Source: Bacteroidaceae bacterium
Lineage (GTDB): Bacteria; Bacteroidota; Bacteroidia; Bacteroidales; Bacteroidaceae
NCBI GenBank assembly: GCA_024693505.1
Contig: JAILKU010000101.1
Location: 1 to 60,215, forward strand
Reading direction: 5' to 3'
Length of the DNA: 60,215 nucleotides
A program made the position numbers and the translations under genes. Shown here piece by piece: positions 25,874 through 32,280 of this stretch. Position 1 is the stretch's first letter, and the number at the start of each line of letters is the position of its first letter. The notes under the pieces were generated by a model. It saw nothing but the letters and a program-made list of their open reading frames with translations. It searched no databases and was not told the DNA's origin.

Positions 25874-25946
25874 TCGGAAAGAGGAGACTCGAACTCCCGA
25901 CCCCTACGTCCCGAACGTAGTACGCTACCAACTGCGCTACTTTCCG
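25874..25946 (-). tRNA. tRNA-Pro (anticodon CGG)
   Basis: The 73-nt minus-strand sequence folds as a cloverleaf. A 7-bp acceptor stem pairs CGGAAAG with CTTTCCG, the D-arm shows TAGCGCAGTTGGTAGCG, the anticodon stem-loop is CTACG-TTCGGGA-CGTAG, and the T-arm contains GTTCGAGTC. The anticodon is CGG. The 3' CCA is not encoded. Confidence 0.95.
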
Positions 25947-25962
25947 ATGGCTTTTGCGGGTA

Positions 25963-25993
25963 CAAAATTACGAATAATTGGGATAATTGCAAA
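25963..25993 (-). promoter_or_regulatory. Promoter of tRNA-Pro
   Basis: On the minus strand TTTG (25990-25993) and TAATTTTG (25963-25970) are 19 nt apart, 17 nt before the tRNA. Confidence 0.75.
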
Positions 25994-26040
25994 ATAAATC
26001 ACACTTTTTTCTTGTTTTCTCGCATTTTTCTTCTCAAAAA

Positions 26041-26072
26041 GTTGCATGGAAGAAAAAAAGTATCTACCTTTG
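26041..26072 (+). promoter_or_regulatory. Promoter of tRNA-Phe
   Basis: GTTG (26041-26044) and TACCTTTG (26065-26072) have a 20-nt spacer and stand about 45 nt upstream of the tRNA. Confidence 0.65.
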
Positions 26073-26117
26073 CACCCGCAATTCGGAAAGGAACCTGCTT
26101 GAGAGTTGTTTTTTGAT

Positions 26118-26190
26118 GGTGTCATAGCTCAGTTGGTAGAGCAAAGGACTGAAAATCCTTGTGTCCCCGGTTCGATTCCTGGTGACACCA
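26118..26190 (+). tRNA. tRNA-Phe (anticodon GAA)
   Basis: The 73-nt sequence folds as a cloverleaf. A 7-bp acceptor stem pairs GGTGTCA with TGACACC, the D-arm is TAGCTCAGTTGGTAGAGCA, the anticodon stem-loop is AAGGA-CTGAAAA-TCCTT, and the T-arm contains GGTTCGATTCC. The 3' CCA is not encoded. Confidence 0.96.
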
Positions 26191-26196
26191 CAAAAT

Positions 26197-26240
26197 AAAA
26201 TCCCTAAGTGCCTGATAAAGACCCTTGGGGATTTTTCTTT
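26197..26240 (+). terminator. Terminator of tRNA-Phe
   Basis: AAAATCCCTAAG (26197-26208) pairs with CTTGGGGATTTT (26224-26235, one G-T pair) and is followed by a T-rich tail. Confidence 0.75.
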
Positions 26241-26282
26241 TTAGCAAGGCCAAACCTGTCCGCTTACTTCTCAGAAGGCCTC

Positions 26283-27110
26283 TTACTTCTGCATCTGGAA
26301 ATATTCTGCCACGTCGGCCGGATGGTCGGTGTTGACGAAGTCGATACCCATCTCCACAGCTGTGCGCCAGGCGTTGGGGTTGTCGGGAAAGGCCCAGAAG
26401 CGTACCTTCTTGCCCTTGGCATGAGCCTGTTCGATAACCTTGCTCAGCTTCTGCTGATCCTCGGCCTTCATCGTGCCGTTCCCCTTCCATTTCGAATAGC
26501 TGCCGAAGTAGTCACTCACCATTGCCACGCGCTCCAGCTGTTCGTCGGTGAGTTCGGTCCCAGGCCTCGAGTCGAAAAAGACGAAGTCGGCGTAGAGACG
26601 GAACTCGTTGGGCTTAATCTTGTCACCCGTAATGACCAGTCGGGCCGCGCCGGGGTTGTGGCGCGCATCGAAGCATTCCTTATACTCCGCCTCGATGAGT
26701 TGCTGTAGGGCCACCAGCGCCAGTGCCCCGTCCTTCAGGTCGACGAGCAGCTGCAGGCCGCGTCCTTTCGGATAGACCGAGCCGCCGTTCTTGCGGAATG
26801 CCTCGCGTATGTGGTTCAGGTAACTTTCGCGGACAGAGCGCCTGGTGGGAGAGTCGTGTCCCAGCATGACCTGGCCGTCAACCAGGAAGACATCCGCCTC
26901 TATGCTGGCCGCTCCTGCCCGGAATGCGCCGAAGAAAGGTTCTTGCTGGTCGTAGTCGTTATGCGAGTGAATGGCTGGCTGCGGGAGCCGGGTCTGCAGC
27001 CGGGCCGTTTTACTGCTGCTGCAGGCAACGGTCATTGCTATCGCCAAGGCTGCGATCAAGATTCTTGAAAGGTTCGTCAATGTGTGCATTTCTGTGGATA
27101 ATTTGATCAT
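26283..27110 (-). CDS. PI-PLC/GDPD-like lipoprotein phosphodiesterase
   Basis: From the ATG at 27110 the protein has 275 residues; another ATG at 27089 also fits. A longer frame back to 27134 uses a TTG inside the -7 box and is rejected. A lipobox (IAMTVACSSSK) predicts lipid anchoring. The mature part begins PAIHSHNDYDQQEPFF and continues GAASIEADVFLVDGQVMLGHD, the two-His, Glu/Asp arrangement of the phosphatidylinositol phospholipase C/GDPD fold. The C-terminus keeps KVRFWAFPDNPNAW and GIDFVNTDHP. It likely cleaves a phosphodiester outside the cytoplasm; the substrate is unknown. Confidence 0.85.
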   Translation of the reverse strand: MIKLSTEMHTLTNLSRILIAALAIAMTVACSSSKTARLQTRLPQPAIHSHNDYDQQEPFFGAFRAGAASIEADVFLVDGQVMLGHDSPTRRSVRESYLNHIREAFRKNGGSVYPKGRGLQLLVDLKDGALALVALQQLIEAEYKECFDARHNPGAARLVITGDKIKPNEFRLYADFVFFDSRPGTELTDEQLERVAMVSDYFGSYSKWKGNGTMKAEDQQKLSKVIEQAHAKGKKVRFWAFPDNPNAWRTAVEMGIDFVNTDHPADVAEYFQMQK

Positions 27111-27131
27111 GTCTTTTGCCTTATGTGGCTG

Positions 27132-27139
27132 CAAAGGTA
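27132..27139 (-). promoter_or_regulatory. -7 box of the PI-PLC-like lipoprotein gene
   Basis: TACCTTTG on the minus strand, about 22 nt before the ATG at 27110. A good -33 TTTG is not seen at the expected distance. Confidence 0.5.
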
Positions 27140-27179
27140 GTGAAATATGGGCAGATGATGGAATTATTTGGCATTTTAT

Positions 27180-27210
27180 TTTGTTTATCTCCCGTATATT
27201 CGTACCTTTG
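27180..27210 (+). promoter_or_regulatory. Promoter of the thiamine uptake operon
   Basis: TTTG (27180-27183) and TACCTTTG (27203-27210) are 19 nt apart. The -33 region has the extended ATTTTGTTTATC sequence, and the spacer CCCGTATATTCG is almost identical to that of glnS. Confidence 0.8.
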
Positions 27211-27216
27211 CAGCCG

Positions 27217-27301
27217 TTATCAGGGGTGCCCTGCTTGTTGGCTGGGCTGAGAACATACCCTTAGTGATCAGAACCGGATAATACCGGCGTTGAGAGTAAT
27301 T
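27217..27301 (+). ncRNA. TPP (thiamine pyrophosphate) riboswitch
   Basis: The leader contains the conserved THI-element blocks in order: CAGGGGTGCC, then GGGCTGAGAACATACCC, then GAACCGGATAATACCGGCGTTGAGAG. The RNA starts almost at the expected transcription start, and the ATG of the receptor gene follows 20-25 nt after its end without an intervening terminator. Control of translation start is therefore more likely than premature termination, which is inference. Confidence 0.93.
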
Positions 27302-27321
27302 AACATTATAAGTAAACAGAA

Positions 27322-29685
27322 ATGAACAGGATTGTTTTGCTTTCTCTCCTCGTGTCAGGGGCTGGAAGTTTTATCGGGGCTGCGGCGCAGGAGGCCGACA
27401 GCGCGAGTGTGGAACAGCTGAACGAAGTAGTGGTGCAGGCCGTAAGGGTACCCAGTGAAGCACCCTTTGCCGTCAGCAAGATCAACAGGAAGGAGCTGCA
27501 GACCTTCGCTCGTACCGGACAGGAAATGCCCATGCTGCTGAGCAGGACGCCGGGCGTGACGGCTTGGACGGAGAACGGACTGGGCACGGGAACTGCCTCG
27601 ATGCGTATGAGGGGGGCAGGGGCCAGTCGCATAAATGTTACCCTGGACGGCATCTCACTCAACTCACCCGACGACCAGTGCGTCTTCTGGGTCAACATGA
27701 ATTCGTATGCCAGCATGCTCAGCAACGTGCAGATACAGCGCGGTGTGGGTACCTCAACAAATGGCGACGGGGCCTTCGGGGGTACTGTGGCGCTTACGAT
27801 GGCGGCACCCAGTACGCAACCCTTCCTGGACCTCACAGGCAGCTATGGCTCGTATAACACATGGAATGCCGGCGGTAACTTCAGTACCGGCCTTCTCGGC
27901 AATCACCTCATCTTCGACGGAGCCTATCATCATACAGGAACAGACGGCTACATCCATGGCACCAGCGGCAACAGCGGGTCGTACTATGGCGGACTGACGT
28001 GGCTTAGCAGCAGGGGCGACATCAAGATCTCATACAAGAACATCGGTAACTACGAGCATACGGGTCAGGCCTGGAACGGCGTGACGGCCGGCAATGGAGA
28101 CTACTCGCTCAATGCCTACGACGGCATACAGTCCTATAAGGATATGTATAAGGCGGGACTGGGACGCTACAACGACCTGTGGGAGAATTTCCAGCCCGAC
28201 TGGGCGGGGGGATGGACAACCCAGCGCTACCAGATGGCCGACGGAACCCCTTGGCCCAAGACAACCGACAACTTCTGGCAGAACCGGTCTCATCTCAGCC
28301 TGGCATACCGCATCAGCGAGCACTGGAACCTGGCAGGAACCCTTCACTATACCCTGGGCAGCGGGTACTATAACGAGTTCCGTCACGCGAATAAGCTCGA
28401 GAAGTTCGGTCTGTCGCGCATCACCCCCTCCGACGGCTCAACCCTGAAGAAGACCGACTTTGTGCGCAAGAAGGGCATGGATCAGGATACATACGGCATG
28501 GCATGGAGTGCCAACTATCAGAACCGGCTTTGGGATGTGGTGGGAGGTGCCGCCTTCCAGAAGTTCCAGACACACCACTGGGGCTACCTCACCTACGTCG
28601 CCAATCCCGAACTTCGACAGCAGATACTGGCCCGGGGCAACTATCAGTTCTATGACTCTACAGCCGACAAGAGTGACATTTCCCTCTTCCTGAAGGCGCT
28701 CCGTCATCTGGGCTGCGGATGGAACGCCTTTGCCGACGTGCAGTACAGGCATGTCGCTTATGCCACCGGAGGCATCTACGACCGGTTCGTGAAGCAGCCC
28801 GACGGCACCCTGCAGAACTATCGTCTGGCAGTCGACAAGCACTATAACTTCCTCAACCCCAAGGCCGGACTGTCCTATCAGCACAATGGACACCAGGCTT
28901 ATCTCTCCTACGCCATGGCGCATCGCGAGCCCGAGCGCAACAACTTCACCGACAACGGTTCCTACCCCGCACCCCATCCCGAACTGCTCCACGACCTGGA
29001 GGGCGGCTATTCCTATCAAGGCAGCAGGTGGCATGCCGGTGCCGGACTCTATGCCATGTTCTATCACAATCAGTTCGTGCAGACGGGCCTGAAGAGCGAC
29101 ATTGGCGAATACCTAACCACAAACGTGCACCGCAGTCGCCGGCTGGGTGTAGAGCTTACGGCCGGAGTCGATGTCGCCAAGTGGCTCAGTCTCGAGGCCA
29201 ATGCAGCCCTCAGCCAGAACCGCATCACGGACTTCGACGAGGTGGTGGAGACCTACGACGCAGATTGGAACGACCTGCCCGCCACCACCGTCCACTACGA
29301 CAATTCCACTCTCGCCTTCTCCCCCTCTGCCGTGCTGAACGGCTTTGCCGATTTCCGCTTCGGTCCCTTCCAGGCCACCTGGCACACAGGATACGTCAGC
29401 CGCCAGTACCTCGATAATACCGAGAATCGCGCCCGCTCGCTCGATGCCTATACCCGGACGGATATACACTTTTCGTACAATCTCCCCATAGCCCGTCGCG
29501 GCCTGAAGTCGATGCGCTTCGGTCTCGACCTTGGCAATATCTTCAATGCCCGCTATGCCAGCAACGGCTGGGTATATAGTGCCATCGTCGGCAATACCTA
29601 CCCCGAGGCCGCCCGCTACTACCAGATCGGATACTACCCCTCGGCCGGCTTCACCCTGATGGGAAATGTCTCACTGCACTTTTGA
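27322..29685 (+). CDS. TonB-dependent outer-membrane receptor for thiamine
   Basis: The 787-residue outer-membrane protein has a signal peptide (about 1-22). A TonB-box-like LNEVVVQAVR follows, then a plug domain (about 45-155, with MPMLLSRTPGVTAW, RMRGAGASRINVTLDGI and VQIQRGVGTSTNGDGAFGG). The rest is a 22-strand-type barrel ending in Phe (GNVSLHF), the usual assembly signal. The TPP riboswitch directly upstream and the PnuT-like gene downstream identify the substrate as thiamine or a precursor, as known for Bacteroidetes thiamine receptors. No SusD partner is present. Confidence 0.9.
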   Translation: MNRIVLLSLLVSGAGSFIGAAAQEADSASVEQLNEVVVQAVRVPSEAPFAVSKINRKELQTFARTGQEMPMLLSRTPGVTAWTENGLGTGTASMRMRGAGASRINVTLDGISLNSPDDQCVFWVNMNSYASMLSNVQIQRGVGTSTNGDGAFGGTVALTMAAPSTQPFLDLTGSYGSYNTWNAGGNFSTGLLGNHLIFDGAYHHTGTDGYIHGTSGNSGSYYGGLTWLSSRGDIKISYKNIGNYEHTGQAWNGVTAGNGDYSLNAYDGIQSYKDMYKAGLGRYNDLWENFQPDWAGGWTTQRYQMADGTPWPKTTDNFWQNRSHLSLAYRISEHWNLAGTLHYTLGSGYYNEFRHANKLEKFGLSRITPSDGSTLKKTDFVRKKGMDQDTYGMAWSANYQNRLWDVVGGAAFQKFQTHHWGYLTYVANPELRQQILARGNYQFYDSTADKSDISLFLKALRHLGCGWNAFADVQYRHVAYATGGIYDRFVKQPDGTLQNYRLAVDKHYNFLNPKAGLSYQHNGHQAYLSYAMAHREPERNNFTDNGSYPAPHPELLHDLEGGYSYQGSRWHAGAGLYAMFYHNQFVQTGLKSDIGEYLTTNVHRSRRLGVELTAGVDVAKWLSLEANAALSQNRITDFDEVVETYDADWNDLPATTVHYDNSTLAFSPSAVLNGFADFRFGPFQATWHTGYVSRQYLDNTENRARSLDAYTRTDIHFSYNLPIARRGLKSMRFGLDLGNIFNARYASNGWVYSAIVGNTYPEAARYYQIGYYPSAGFTLMGNVSLHF

Positions 29686-29755
29686 ACTCTTTAAACCTTT
29701 TGAACCTTTTGAACTTTTGAACTCTTGAGCTCTTGAACCTTTGAACTTTTGAATT
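29684..29755. repeat. TTGAACCTT-type 9-10-nt tandem repeat
   Basis: The 70 nt between the receptor stop and the pnuT start is almost only TTGAACTCTT, TTGAACCTTT, TTGAGCTC and TTGAACTTT units. It starts within the receptor's stop codon and ends at the pnuT ATG. Confidence 0.9.
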
Positions 29756-30355
29756 ATGACAGAATTCCTTGCCGCCCACTGGCTCGACATGCTTACGACC
29801 GCTTTGGGCCTCGCTTACATCCTCTTTGAGTACCGTGCCAGCATCTGGCTCTGGGCCGTGGGCTTTGCCATGCAGAGCCTGGGCATCGTGCTTTACTATC
29901 AGAAAGGGCTCTATGCCGATTGCGGTATGGAGTTCTACTATCTGGCTATGACCGTCTACGGCTTCTGGAACTGGACTCGCGGCACCCAGAAGGCCAGTAC
30001 GGCTCAGGCTAAGCCGCTACCGGTGACTCACTTTCCCCTGCGACTGGCTGCCATTTGGGCTGTAGCCACACTCGCCATCTGGGCAGCCCTCTACACCTTC
30101 CTCGTCACCTGCACCGATTCGCGCGTACCCCTTGCCGACAGCTTCACTACGGCCCTCAGCTTTGTGGGCATCTGGGCCCTGGCGCGCAAGTATCTTGAGC
30201 AGTGGCTCATCTGGATAGTCGTCGATGTCGTCACTTGCGTTCTCTATTTCTACAAGGACATCCCCTTCAAGGCCTCCCTCTACGCGCTTTATGTCGTCAT
30301 CGCCGTCCTGGGCTTTCGCAAGTGGCGCGGACAGATGGAGTCGCCTGCCGAATAG
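29756..30355 (+). CDS. pnuT: PnuC-family transporter, probably thiamine (PnuT)
   Basis: The 199-residue inner-membrane protein has seven or eight hydrophobic segments and the family signatures EFYYLAMTVYGFWNW (the W-x-x-W type binding motif) and LEQWLIWIVVDVVTCVLYFYK near the C-terminus. PnuC relatives import NMN, riboflavin or thiamine by facilitated diffusion. The TPP riboswitch and thiamine receptor upstream point to thiamine. A thiamine pyrophosphokinase gene, common as the third gene of such operons, is not present here. Confidence 0.87.
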   Translation: MTEFLAAHWLDMLTTALGLAYILFEYRASIWLWAVGFAMQSLGIVLYYQKGLYADCGMEFYYLAMTVYGFWNWTRGTQKASTAQAKPLPVTHFPLRLAAIWAVATLAIWAALYTFLVTCTDSRVPLADSFTTALSFVGIWALARKYLEQWLIWIVVDVVTCVLYFYKDIPFKASLYALYVVIAVLGFRKWRGQMESPAE

Positions 30356-30405
30356 CCTGAATTGTTCATTGCCCCCTCTGCATTCCCTTGCAGGTTCGAT
30401 GAAAT

Positions 30406-30641
30406 CAAAATGCAAAAATGCAAAAGTGCAAATTTGCAAAAAATCAGGTTAGGGTTAAGGTTAGGGCTCTCGTTATTTTACGCGAGGCGGGTCTAGTAAG
30501 ATTTACACCCGGGTCTGGATATAATTACTGCCGCCTTCAGCAGAAATGCTTTGTTTGTATCATTAAGTCAAACTGTTCTACCCTAGAAAAAAAATTGAAT
30601 GTTTTTGCATTTTTGCAAATTTGCATTTTTGCATTAAGAGA
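30406..30641. repeat. Two TGCAAA/TTTGCA repeat clusters facing each other
   Basis: At 30406-30441 the plus strand repeats ATGCAAAA units, and at 30599-30641 it repeats the complement TTTTGCAT. The two clusters could pair as a long imperfect inverted repeat around a 155-nt loop. Confidence 0.75.
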
Positions 30642-30671
30642 TTTCCGGGTGATAGAACATGAAGGGGCAAA

Positions 30672-30762
30672 CAAAAAGTGCTGTCATCGCGACAACACTT
30701 TCCATTCATTAACCAAAAAAATAAAAATCTAAATTAACTTTAATCTAACAACGTGAAAAACA
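30672..30762 (-). ncRNA. Candidate small RNA (copy B)
   Basis: On the minus strand a promoter (TTTG 30796-30799, TACCTTTG 30768-30775, spacer 20 nt) leads into GTGTTTTTCACG, then a TTAGATTAAAGTTAA block. An 11-bp hairpin with a 5-nt loop follows (30675-30685 with 30691-30701) and then T residues. The RNA would be about 90 nt. It is similar in order and sequence to copy C at 30979-31051. Confidence 0.5.
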
Positions 30763-30767
30763 CGGTG

Positions 30768-30799
30768 CAAAGGTATGATATTTTTTTGTAACTGCCAAA
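30768..30799 (-). promoter_or_regulatory. Promoter of small-RNA copy B
   Basis: TTTG (30796-30799) and TACCTTTG (30768-30775) on the minus strand, with a 20-nt spacer. Confidence 0.6.
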
Positions 30800-30978
30800 C
30801 TATTTAGTGTTTTTTAAGAATTAAACATGTGCAATTCTTTTCTTGGCATGTAAAATATTCTCTATTGGACAGGAAAAAACGCTCTGATGCGTAAATTTTC
30901 TTCTCCGTCACACTAGAAAAGCAGCCTTTCGTTTATGGGGAATGTCATGCTTGGCTTAAATGTCTGTGTCCGACAATG

Positions 30979-31051
30979 TAAAAAAAGAAGTGTTATCATC
31001 TCGACAACACTTCTTCCACATTAACCTTAAAATCTAATACCATGAAAAACA
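30979..31051 (-). ncRNA. Candidate small RNA (copy C)
   Basis: On the minus strand a perfect promoter (TTTG 31084-31087, TATCTTTG 31057-31064, spacer 19 nt) leads into GTGTTTTTCATGGTATTAG and TTTTAAGGTTAATG. A 10-bp hairpin (30985-30994 with 31006-31015) and seven T residues follow, a classic intrinsic terminator. Length is about 70 nt. On the opposite strand both copies could encode a 12-codon peptide with a similar start (KNTxQRYD), but no plus-strand promoter supports that. Confidence 0.55.
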
Positions 31052-31056
31052 CGCGG

Positions 31057-31087
31057 CAAAGATACGATGATTTACTATAGCGGCAAA
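31057..31087 (-). promoter_or_regulatory. Promoter of small-RNA copy C
   Basis: TTTG (31084-31087) and TATCTTTG (31057-31064) on the minus strand, with an exact 19-nt spacer. Confidence 0.65.
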
Positions 31088-31131
31088 ATATTTTAGCATT
31101 TTTTAAGACTATTCTGCTGAAATATGCTCTT

Positions 31132-31173
31132 TTTTATACTGATTTATACTGATTTATACTGGTTTATACTGAT
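31132..31173. repeat. 11-nt tandem repeat (GATTTATACT type)
   Basis: About four units of TTTATACTG(A/G)T lie head to tail near the 3' side of the transcarbamylase gene. Confidence 0.85.
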
Positions 31174-31281
31174 GTGGCGGAATGACCATGTCAGTGGTCT
31201 CCGTTCAGCGCCCGGTTCTTCGTTGCGGATGTCGCTGCCGTCGCTGCCGTCACTGACGTCGCTGCCGCCGGCCTTTCATGT

Positions 31282-32259
31282 TCAGAGACTTTCCAGCAAA
31301 CGCTTCAGCACGACTGTAGCTGAGATCTCGCGGTTCCCGGCTTCCTCGATGACGAGTGAGCGGGGCCCCTCGATGACATCGTCGGTGACGATCATTCCCC
31401 GTCTGACGGGCAGGCAGTGCATGAAGTGGGCATCGCGTGTCACGTCCATGTGACGCTGGTCGATGGTCCAATCCATCATCGTATGGTAGTCGTCCAGCAC
31501 CTTGCCGTAGTCCTCTGGGCGCGTCACGCCCGGGCAGCTCCAGTTCTTGGCATAGACGAAGTCGGCGTCGGCCAGGGCTTTCATTTGGTTGTACTCTACG
31601 CGGGCATTCCCAGCAAACAGGGGATCGAGCTCGTAGCCTTCGGGATGGGTGATGACGAAATCCACATCGGCCTGGCGCATCCACTGGGCGAAGCTGTTGG
31701 GTACGGCCTGGGGCAGGGCCTTTGGATGGGGTGCCCATGATAGTACGACCTTTGGGCGGCCGTTGCATTCGCGGCGGTGGGATTCAATTGTGATGAGGTC
31801 GGCGAAGACCTGAAGCGGGTGGACGGTAGCGGTCTCCATGGCGAAGACGGGCCGGCCGCTGTAGAGTACGAACTGATTGAGGATGCGTTCCTCGTAGTCG
31901 TCCTGCCTGTTCTCGAAGCGGGCGAAGGAGCGCACGCCGATGATGTCGCAATACTGTGCCATGACGGGGATGGCTTCGAGCAGGTGCTCGCTCTTGTCGC
32001 CGTCCATGATGACGCCCCGCTCCGTCTCCAGCTTCCATGCTCCTTGGTTCACGTCGAGCACGATGACGTTCATGCCCAGGTTCATCGCGGCCTTCTGGGT
32101 GGAGAGGCGCGTGCGAAGTGAGTTGTTGAAGAAGATGAGCAGCGCGGTCTTGTTGACCCCGAGATGCTTCCATTGGTAGCGGTCGCGCTTTACTTCCTGC
32201 GCTTCCGCGAGGGCGGTGCTGAGGTCGCCCAGGTCTTGTACGTGTTGAAATACTTTCAT
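31282..32259 (-). CDS. argF': N-succinylornithine carbamoyltransferase-type enzyme
   Basis: The 325-residue cytoplasmic enzyme transfers the carbamoyl group to an acylated ornithine in arginine synthesis. It closely follows the Bacteroides succinylornithine transcarbamylase pattern: FFNNSLRTRLSTQKAA (carbamoyl-phosphate site, 44-59), GAWKLETERGVIMDGDK (73-89), MHCLPVRRG and EISATVVLKRLLE. Residue 90 decides between acetyl- and succinyl-ornithine in the family (Glu in Xanthomonas AOTC, Pro in Bacteroides fragilis SOTC); here it is Ser. From memory of published mutants, Ser at this place gives succinyl activity. The gene starts 21 nt after the TldD-like gene, at the end of the arg/pro cluster. 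Confidence 0.9.
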   Translation of the reverse strand: MKVFQHVQDLGDLSTALAEAQEVKRDRYQWKHLGVNKTALLIFFNNSLRTRLSTQKAAMNLGMNVIVLDVNQGAWKLETERGVIMDGDKSEHLLEAIPVMAQYCDIIGVRSFARFENRQDDYEERILNQFVLYSGRPVFAMETATVHPLQVFADLITIESHRRECNGRPKVVLSWAPHPKALPQAVPNSFAQWMRQADVDFVITHPEGYELDPLFAGNARVEYNQMKALADADFVYAKNWSCPGVTRPEDYGKVLDDYHTMMDWTIDQRHMDVTRDAHFMHCLPVRRGMIVTDDVIEGPRSLVIEEAGNREISATVVLKRLLESL

Positions 32260-32280
32260 GTCTTTATTGTTTTAAATGTC

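Larger units (their letters stand above)
30356..31281. other. Long non-coding region with repeats and two small-RNA candidates
   Basis: About 925 nt carry no credible gene. From left to right there are TGCAAA-type repeats, a TTAGGG-like GTTAGGGTTAAGGTTAGGG stretch (30449-30467), two related minus-strand promoter-terminator units, a GATTTATACT repeat, and a GTCGCTGCC-rich segment (31224-31260) beyond the end of the transcarbamylase gene. Confidence 0.7.

Noticed and set aside
25874..26190. tRNA pair as borders of an integrated island
   Set aside because: No integrase, no duplicated tRNA 3' end and no direct repeats were found on either side.
27111..27134. Longer N-terminus for the PI-PLC-like lipoprotein
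   Set aside because: It would start at a TTG within the -7 promoter box.
30449..30467. Telomere-like GTTAGGGTTAAGGTTAGGG stretch
   Set aside because: Short and imperfect, inside a bacterial chromosome with other simple repeats; no sign of a linear end.
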